33,351 nucleotides of DNA, taken from an uncultured Flavobacteriales bacterium (GTDB lineage: Bacteria > Bacteroidota > Bacteroidia > Flavobacteriales_F > PHOS-HE28). A model generated the notes under the pieces. That model did no database searches. It was not told the DNA's origin and worked only from the letters and a program-made list of their open reading frames with translations. This document shows, piece after piece, positions 29,195-33,351 of this stretch (position 1 is the stretch's first letter; each line of letters starts with the position of its first letter). A program made the position numbers and the translations under genes. The stretch covers positions 1-33,351 of the forward strand of contig CALMPI010000033.1 of assembly GCA_937872175.1 (NCBI GenBank), in the 5' to 3' direction.

Positions 29195-29846
29195 GAACGA
29201 CCGCCTTGATCCGGCCCTCAAAGTTGCCGAATTGCTGCTACAGATCAAGGCGGTGAAGCTGAGCCCCTCGAAGCCCTTCTCCTGGGCGAGCGGCTGGAAG
29301 AGCCCGATCTACTGCGACAACCGGAAGACCCTGTCCTACCCGCCGGTGCGCACCTTCATCCGGCAGCAGTTCGTGCACCTCATCCAGAGCGAGTTCGGGC
29401 GGCCGGACATGATCGCCGGGGTGGCCACGGGCGGCATCGCCCACGGCATGCTGGTGGCCCACGACATGGGCCTGCCCTTCATCTATGTGCGCACCAGTGC
29501 CAAGGAGCACGGCCTGCGCAACCAGGTGGAGGGCGACCTCTCGGTGGGCCGCAATGTGGTGGTGGTGGAGGACCTGGTGAGCACCGGAGGCAGCAGCCTG
29601 CAGGCCGTGAACGCCTTGCGCGATGCGGGCCTCGACGTGAAGGGCATGGTGAGCATCTTCACCTATGGCTTCGACGTGGCCCGCGCGGCCTTCGAGGAGG
29701 CCCGCGTCAAGATGCACGCGCTCACCAACTACAACATCCTGCTGGACCAGGCCCTGCGCGAGGGCTACATCACCGAAAAGGACCTGGCCCCGCTGAACGC
29801 GTGGCGCAAGGATCCCGCCAATTGGAACGCCCCTGTGCAGGCCTGA
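29193..29846 (+). CDS. pyrE: Orotate phosphoribosyltransferase
   Basis: 217 aa, normal length. It joins orotate and PRPP to form OMP in pyrimidine synthesis. The PRPP-binding motif VVVVEDLVSTGGSS is at 122-135. KPFSWASGWKSPIYCDNRK (27-45) is the typical N-terminal orotate-site region, and IAGVATGGIAHG (74-85) the second loop. The start at 29193 overlaps the divergent Nudix start, and a TAGTTTTG element lies just before it. It is followed by the SRPBCC-like gene and the ABC exporter on the same strand. Confidence 0.96.
   Translation: MNDRLDPALKVAELLLQIKAVKLSPSKPFSWASGWKSPIYCDNRKTLSYPPVRTFIRQQFVHLIQSEFGRPDMIAGVATGGIAHGMLVAHDMGLPFIYVRTSAKEHGLRNQVEGDLSVGRNVVVVEDLVSTGGSSLQAVNALRDAGLDVKGMVSIFTYGFDVARAAFEEARVKMHALTNYNILLDQALREGYITEKDLAPLNAWRKDPANWNAPVQA
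29219..29248 (-). promoter_or_regulatory. Putative Nudix gene promoter (TTG-N19-CAACTTTG)
   Basis: On the minus strand, TTG at 29248-29246 is followed after 19 nt by CAACTTTG (29226-29219), one base off TAnnTTTG, with the spacing typical of Bacteroidota promoters. It lies 24 nt upstream of the Nudix start and inside the pyrE coding sequence. Confidence 0.35.
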
Positions 29847-29881
29847 GGCGGCAGGGAGGAACGGGCGGACGGAACCAACCC

Positions 29882-30289
29882 ATGGGCATGACACGCATCG
29901 AGAGCAAGCAGGTGACGATCGGCCGCGGCCCGGACGAGCTGTACACCTTTCTTCAGGACATGAACAACTTCCAGCAGCTGCTGCCGCAGGACCGCATCAG
30001 CGACTGGAAAAGCGATGGCCGGTCGTGCTCCTTCAAGGTGCAGGGCGCGGCCACCATCGGGCTGGAGCTGGCCGGAGGCGAAGCGCCGGGCCTGGTGCGC
30101 ATGAAGGCCACCGACCGCAGCCCCTTCCCGTTCACGCTGGATGTGCACCTGCAGGCCGCCGACGGCGGCACGCGCGCGTGGCAGGTCTTCGAGGCGGACC
30201 TGAACCCCTTCATCAAGATGATGGTGGAGACCCCGCTGCGGAACCTCTTCGACCACATCGCCGACAAGATGGTGGCGCTGCACGGGTGA
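29882..30289 (+). CDS. SRPBCC (START-like) family protein
   Basis: 135 aa from the ATG at 29882, or 133 aa from the in-frame ATG at 29888 (MTRIES), which fits homologs' N-termini well. The pattern IESKQVTIGRGPDELYTFLQDMNNFQQLLP, here given only in outline as residues 5-34, is the beta1-alpha1 entry typical of SRPBCC/polyketide-cyclase-like ligand-binding folds; the C-terminal helix carries NPFIKMMVETPLRNLFDHIA. Such genes often sit next to pyrE in Flavobacteriales. The ligand is unknown. Purine-rich GGGAGGA at 29854-29860 lies too far upstream for a standard ribosome-binding site. Confidence 0.75.
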   Translation: MGMTRIESKQVTIGRGPDELYTFLQDMNNFQQLLPQDRISDWKSDGRSCSFKVQGAATIGLELAGGEAPGLVRMKATDRSPFPFTLDVHLQAADGGTRAWQVFEADLNPFIKMMVETPLRNLFDHIADKMVALHG

Positions 30290-30311
30290 GGACCCGACGG
30301 CGACAGTGACC

Positions 30312-32129
30312 ATGGCCTCCCGCCGCGACCGTTCCCGCTACAACGATGCGAAGCCGGCCAAGCTGGACCGTGCGACGCTGCGCAAGGCCCTGCGCCTGTT
30401 CCGCTACCTGCGGCCCCACCGCTGGACCTTCGCGGCCGGCCTGCTCTTCCTGATCGGCACCAGCGGCCTCAGCCTGGTGTTCCCGGCGTTGATGGGCAAG
30501 CTCATCGACTCCACCAAGGGCGAGAGCTCCTTCAGTGCGCCGCTGTTCGACCTCACCAACACGGACAGCATCTTCCTGCTGCTCCTGCTGGTCTTCGCCG
30601 TACAGGCGGTGCTCGGCTTCTTCCGCATCTATCTCTTCGCGCACGTCACCGAGCACGTGCTGGCCGACCTGCGGCGCGACACCTATGCCCACCTGCTGCG
30701 GCTGCCGATGTCCTTCTTCGCCAAGCGGCGTGTGGGCGAGCTCAACAGCCGCCTCAGCGCCGATGTGGCCCTGCTGCAGGACACCTTCACCACCACGCTG
30801 GCCGAGCTGCTGCGCCAGCTGATCATCATCGCCGCGGGCATCGTGCTCCTGGCGCGCCTGTCGCCGGAGCTCACCCTCACCATGCTCGCCTCCGTGCCCG
30901 TGGTGGTGCTCGTGGCCGTCCTCTTCGGCCGCTTCATCGGCCGCCTCAGCCGCCAGGTGCAGGACCGCATCGCCGACACCAACGTGATCGTGGACGAGAC
31001 GCTGCAGGGCATCCAGAGCGTGAAGGCCTTCGCCAATGAAGCGTGGGAGAGCGTGCGCTACGGCCGTAGCGTCCTCAGCGCCCGCGCGCTGGCCATGCGC
31101 GGTGCACGGTGGCGCGGGGCCCTCGTCTCGTTCATCATCCTGTGCATGTTCGGCGCCATCATCCTGGTGGTGTGGCGCGGGGTGAACCTGCAGCGCGAAG
31201 GGCTGCTCACCAACGGCGAGCTCGTCACCTTCATCATGTACAGCGTGTTCGTGGGCGCCAGCATCGGCGGCATCCCCGAGCATGTCAACACCGTGCTGAA
31301 GGCCATCGGGGCCACCGAGCGGCTGATGGACCTGCACGATGAGCCCGGGGAGCCGGTGAGCCTGGACGCGCGCAAGCAGCGCATCGAGCTGCGGGGCCGC
31401 ATCGGCTTCGAGGGCGTGAGCTTCCACTACGCCACCCGCGCCGATGTGCCGGTGCTGCGGAATGTGTCGTTCACCGCCGAACCCGGCCAGCGCATCGCGC
31501 TCGTGGGCCCCAGCGGCGCGGGCAAGAGCACCGTCGCCTCTCTGGTACTGCGCTTCTTCGACCCGGTGCAGGGCACGGTGCGCATCGACGACCGCGACGC
31601 GCGCGACTATCCGCTCACCGCGCTCCGCGACCGGATGGCCATCGTGCCCCAGGAGGTGCTGCTGTTCGGCGGCAGCATCCGCGAGAACATCGCCTACGGC
31701 CGTCCCGATGCCACCGATGCCGAGGTGGAGGCCGCGGCCCGCCGGGCCAACGCGCACGACTTCATCGCGGCCTTCCCCGAGGGCTACGCCACCGTGGTGG
31801 GCGAACGCGGCATCCAGCTCAGCGGCGGGCAGCGCCAGCGCATCGCCATCGCCCGCGCCGTGCTGAAGGACCCCGCCATCCTGATCCTGGACGAGGCCAC
31901 CAGCGCGCTGGACAGCGAGAGCGAACGCCTGGTGCAGGAGGCGCTCGAGCAGCTGATGAAGGGCCGCACGAGCCTGGTGATCGCGCACCGCCTCAGCACC
32001 ATCCGCGATGCCGACCGGATCCTGGTGCTCGACAAGGGGGTGATCGCCGAGAGCGGCACCCACGGCGAGCTGATCGCCGATGGGAACGGGCTGTACCACA
32101 GCCTGAGCAGGCTTCAGATGGAAAGCTGA
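30312..32129 (+). CDS. MsbA-like ABC exporter (fused permease-ATPase)
   Basis: 605 aa from the ATG at 30312; a GTG at 30306 is an alternative. The N-terminal half holds six likely membrane helices (for example FAAGLLFLIGTSGLSLVFPA and SIFLLLLLVFAVQAVLGFF). The C-terminal ATPase has Walker A GPSGAGKST (399-407), signature LSGGQ (503-507), Walker B ILILDEATSALD (catalytic Glu528) and the His switch VIAHRLST. This is a half-transporter that should act as a homodimer, exporting lipids, peptides or drugs; the substrate cannot be told. It lies about 6.5 kb beyond the biosynthetic cluster behind housekeeping genes, so a role in product export is possible but not indicated. Confidence 0.92.
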   Translation: MASRRDRSRYNDAKPAKLDRATLRKALRLFRYLRPHRWTFAAGLLFLIGTSGLSLVFPALMGKLIDSTKGESSFSAPLFDLTNTDSIFLLLLLVFAVQAVLGFFRIYLFAHVTEHVLADLRRDTYAHLLRLPMSFFAKRRVGELNSRLSADVALLQDTFTTTLAELLRQLIIIAAGIVLLARLSPELTLTMLASVPVVVLVAVLFGRFIGRLSRQVQDRIADTNVIVDETLQGIQSVKAFANEAWESVRYGRSVLSARALAMRGARWRGALVSFIILCMFGAIILVVWRGVNLQREGLLTNGELVTFIMYSVFVGASIGGIPEHVNTVLKAIGATERLMDLHDEPGEPVSLDARKQRIELRGRIGFEGVSFHYATRADVPVLRNVSFTAEPGQRIALVGPSGAGKSTVASLVLRFFDPVQGTVRIDDRDARDYPLTALRDRMAIVPQEVLLFGGSIRENIAYGRPDATDAEVEAAARRANAHDFIAAFPEGYATVVGERGIQLSGGQRQRIAIARAVLKDPAILILDEATSALDSESERLVQEALEQLMKGRTSLVIAHRLSTIRDADRILVLDKGVIAESGTHGELIADGNGLYHSLSRLQMES

Positions 32130-32166
32130 AACGGGAAAGCTGAAAGAGGAAAGCTGAAAGCTGAAA
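32120..32166 (+). repeat. 14-bp tandem repeat at the ABC exporter stop codon
   Basis: GGAAAGCTGAAA occurs at 32120, 32134 and 32148, exactly 14 bp apart, followed by a partial copy ending at 32166. The first copy contains the exporter's last codons and TGA stop, so later copies look like duplications of the gene end. A weak 5-bp inverted repeat (AACGG-ATC-CCGTT) follows directly and could be part of a terminator between the convergent exporter and rsmG genes. Confidence 0.85.
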
Positions 32167-32198
32167 CGGATCCCGTTCCCTCGTTCAGCGTTCCTGGT

Positions 32199-32807
32199 TC
32201 ACAATTCCACCTCCACCACCTTCTTGGTGGCGAAGAACTCCTCCTCGAAGACGCGTGACAGCTCGTGCACGCGATAGCGCTGCCTGACCGGGAGCAGTTC
32301 ATCGGCCAGGTCGCCCCCCTTCAGGGCATAGAGCCGTCCGGCGCCTTGGGCGACCAGGTGCTTCGTGTCGCGGATGAACTCGGGCAGGGTGGTGACCGCC
32401 CGGCTGACGATGACGTCGTAGCGCTGCCGGTGCTCGGTGCTGCGCACCTGCTCGGCGGTGCAGTTGGTGAGCCCCAGACCCTGGATGATGCCCTGCACGG
32501 CCGCGATCTTCTTGCCGATGCCATCGATGCCGTGGAGGACGCAGTCCGGGAAGAGGACGGCCAGCGGGATCAGGGGGAGGCCGCCCCCGGTGCCCACGTC
32601 CACGATGCGTGTGCCCTTCCTGAACCGCACCACGGTGGCGATGCCGAGCGCGTGCAGGATGTGCCGTTCGTAGAGATGCTCGATGTCCTTCCGCGAGACC
32701 AGGTTCACGCGCTCGTTCCAGTCGGCGTACAAGGGGCCCATGCGCACGAACCGGTCACGCTGCTGCGCCGTGAGCTCGGGGAAGTACTTGGTGAGCAGGT
32801 CGATCAT
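32199..32807 (-). CDS. rsmG: 16S rRNA (guanine(527)-N(7))-methyltransferase RsmG
   Basis: 202 aa from the ATG at 32807 (MIDLLTKYFPELT), which matches the usual start of Bacteroidota RsmG. In-frame alternatives are an ATG at 32831 and a GTG at 32837, but these lie inside an 8-bp tandem repeat. The SAM-binding motif is VDVGTGGGLPLIPLA, with NLVSRKDIEHLYERHILHAL before it and SRAVTTLPEF after it, all family hallmarks. It methylates G527 of 16S rRNA; loss of this enzyme in other bacteria gives low-level streptomycin resistance. It is on the same strand as, and downstream of, the sigma factor gene. Confidence 0.93.
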   Translation of the reverse strand: MIDLLTKYFPELTAQQRDRFVRMGPLYADWNERVNLVSRKDIEHLYERHILHALGIATVVRFRKGTRIVDVGTGGGLPLIPLAVLFPDCVLHGIDGIGKKIAAVQGIIQGLGLTNCTAEQVRSTEHRQRYDVIVSRAVTTLPEFIRDTKHLVAQGAGRLYALKGGDLADELLPVRQRYRVHELSRVFEEEFFATKKVVEVEL

Positions 32808-32817
32808 GTGCGCAGGC

Positions 32818-32857
32818 GACCATGTGCTCATGTGCACATGGGCACATGGGCATATGG
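32818..32857 (-). repeat. 8-bp tandem repeat upstream of rsmG
   Basis: Five consecutive octamers on the plus strand read GACCATGT, GCTCATGT, GCACATGG, GCACATGG, GCATATGG, ending 3 bp before the sigma factor stop codon. The array fills the gap between the sigma factor stop and the rsmG start and contains several ATG/GTG triplets on the minus strand. Because 8 is not a multiple of 3, gain or loss of a unit would shift the frame of any start codon inside the array. Confidence 0.85.
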
Positions 32858-32860
32858 ACC

Positions 32861-33351
32861 TCAGATGGCCTCCTTGCTGTTGTTCAGCATGTTCATGAGG
32901 AACTCGCGGGCGCGGAAGAGCTGCGCCTTGACGGTGCCCAGGGGCAGGTCGAGCTCGTCGGCGATCTCCTCGTAGCTGTACTCCTTGTAATAGCGCAGCT
33001 CGATGAGGGTGCGGTAGCGGGGCTTGAGCTTGTCCACCACCTCGCGCATCACGGCGCTCTTCTGGTCGCGGATCACCACATCGGCCGGGTCGGGGCCGTG
33101 GCTGCGGATCTCGATCGTCATCTCATCCCCGTCGTCGGTGCCGATGGGGTTGTCGATGGAGAGGGTCTTCTTCTTCTGCTTGCGGATCCAGTCGATGCAG
33201 TTGTTCGACGCGATCTTGAACAGCCAGGTGCTGAAGGCGTAGTTGGGCGTGTACTGCTTCAGCCGGTTGAAGGCCTTGCCGAAGGCCTCGATGGTGAGGT
33301 CCTCCGCATCGTCCTTGTTGTTGATCATCTTCAACAACATGAAGTAGATGG
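32861..33351 (-). CDS. RNA polymerase sigma-70 family (ECF-type) factor, 5' end off the right edge (partial)
   Basis: The frame is open to the right edge; the visible 163 codons include an internal Met at 33340, but the residues before it (IYF) continue the sigma region 2 sequence, so the true start lies outside. Region 2 has NKDDAEDLTIEAFGKAF and FSTWLFKIASNNCIDWIRK. Region 4 has LIELRYYKEYSYEEIADEL and GTVKAQLFRAREFL, a helix-turn-helix that reads the -35 DNA. No anti-sigma gene is visible downstream; rsmG follows after the 8-bp repeats. The regulon is unknown. Confidence 0.9.
   Translation of the reverse strand, partial: IYFMLLKMINNKDDAEDLTIEAFGKAFNRLKQYTPNYAFSTWLFKIASNNCIDWIRKQKKKTLSIDNPIGTDDGDEMTIEIRSHGPDPADVVIRDQKSAVMREVVDKLKPRYRTLIELRYYKEYSYEEIADELDLPLGTVKAQLFRAREFLMNMLNNSKEAI

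Noticed and set aside
30312..32129. ABC exporter as the dedicated transporter of the peptide cluster
   Set aside because: It is separated from the cluster by a helicase and several housekeeping genes on mixed strands, with no operon link.

Overview
This is a GC-rich window from a Bacteroidota chromosome, most likely a high-GC Flavobacteriales-like lineage. The reasons are a type IX secretion (T9SS) C-terminal sorting domain, Cys-rich and thrombospondin-type-3 repeat surface proteins, the DUF3822-rsmD-coaD gene order, a match to the TAnnTTTG promoter element upstream of pyrE, and the sigma factor sequence at the right edge. Assignments rest on motif recognition by eye; no database search was run.

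Left third (1-8140, minus strand): two tandem paralogous genes for large secreted proteins. The complete one (8140 to 2294, about 1948 aa) has a signal peptide, an FN3-like domain, a gingipain-like (peptidase C25 fold) domain that appears to lack the usual His/Cys dyad, a second FN3-like domain, TSP3 and Cys-rich repeats, a DNRLRE-like domain, sixteen tandem 39-residue four-Cys repeats and a T9SS sorting domain. The second (1890 to beyond the left edge) is a partial paralog with the same N-terminal architecture.

Centre (8485-23785, plus strand): a compact hybrid polyketide-nonribosomal peptide cluster. Protein 1 is A-PCP-KS-AT-ACP-aminotransferase. Proteins 2 and 3 are tandem paralogs, each C-A-PCP-TE. 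A Sfp-type phosphopantetheinyl transferase follows, with its start 2 nt after the stop of protein 3. By family logic, protein 1 loads an amino acid, extends it with malonyl-CoA and aminates the beta-ketone, which would give a 3,4-diamino acyl chain. Each downstream protein could then add one amino acid and release the product with its own thioesterase. Two complete terminating modules behind one beta-amino-acid loading protein is the most unusual feature of the window and suggests either a branched assembly line or a skipped internal thioesterase.

Right third (23782-33351): housekeeping genes. A RecD-like helicase (minus) shares a CTAG stop with the PPTase. A tightly overlapping operon (DUF3822, rsmD, coaD, thioredoxin-like lipid/envelope-type protein) follows, then a Nudix hydrolase (minus) whose start codon overlaps the divergent pyrE start. 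After pyrE come an SRPBCC-like small protein and an MsbA-like ABC exporter, then rsmG (minus) and the 3' part of a sigma-70 family factor (minus). Short tandem repeats of 14 bp and 8 bp flank rsmG. No tRNA, rRNA, CRISPR array, insertion sequence or integrase was seen.
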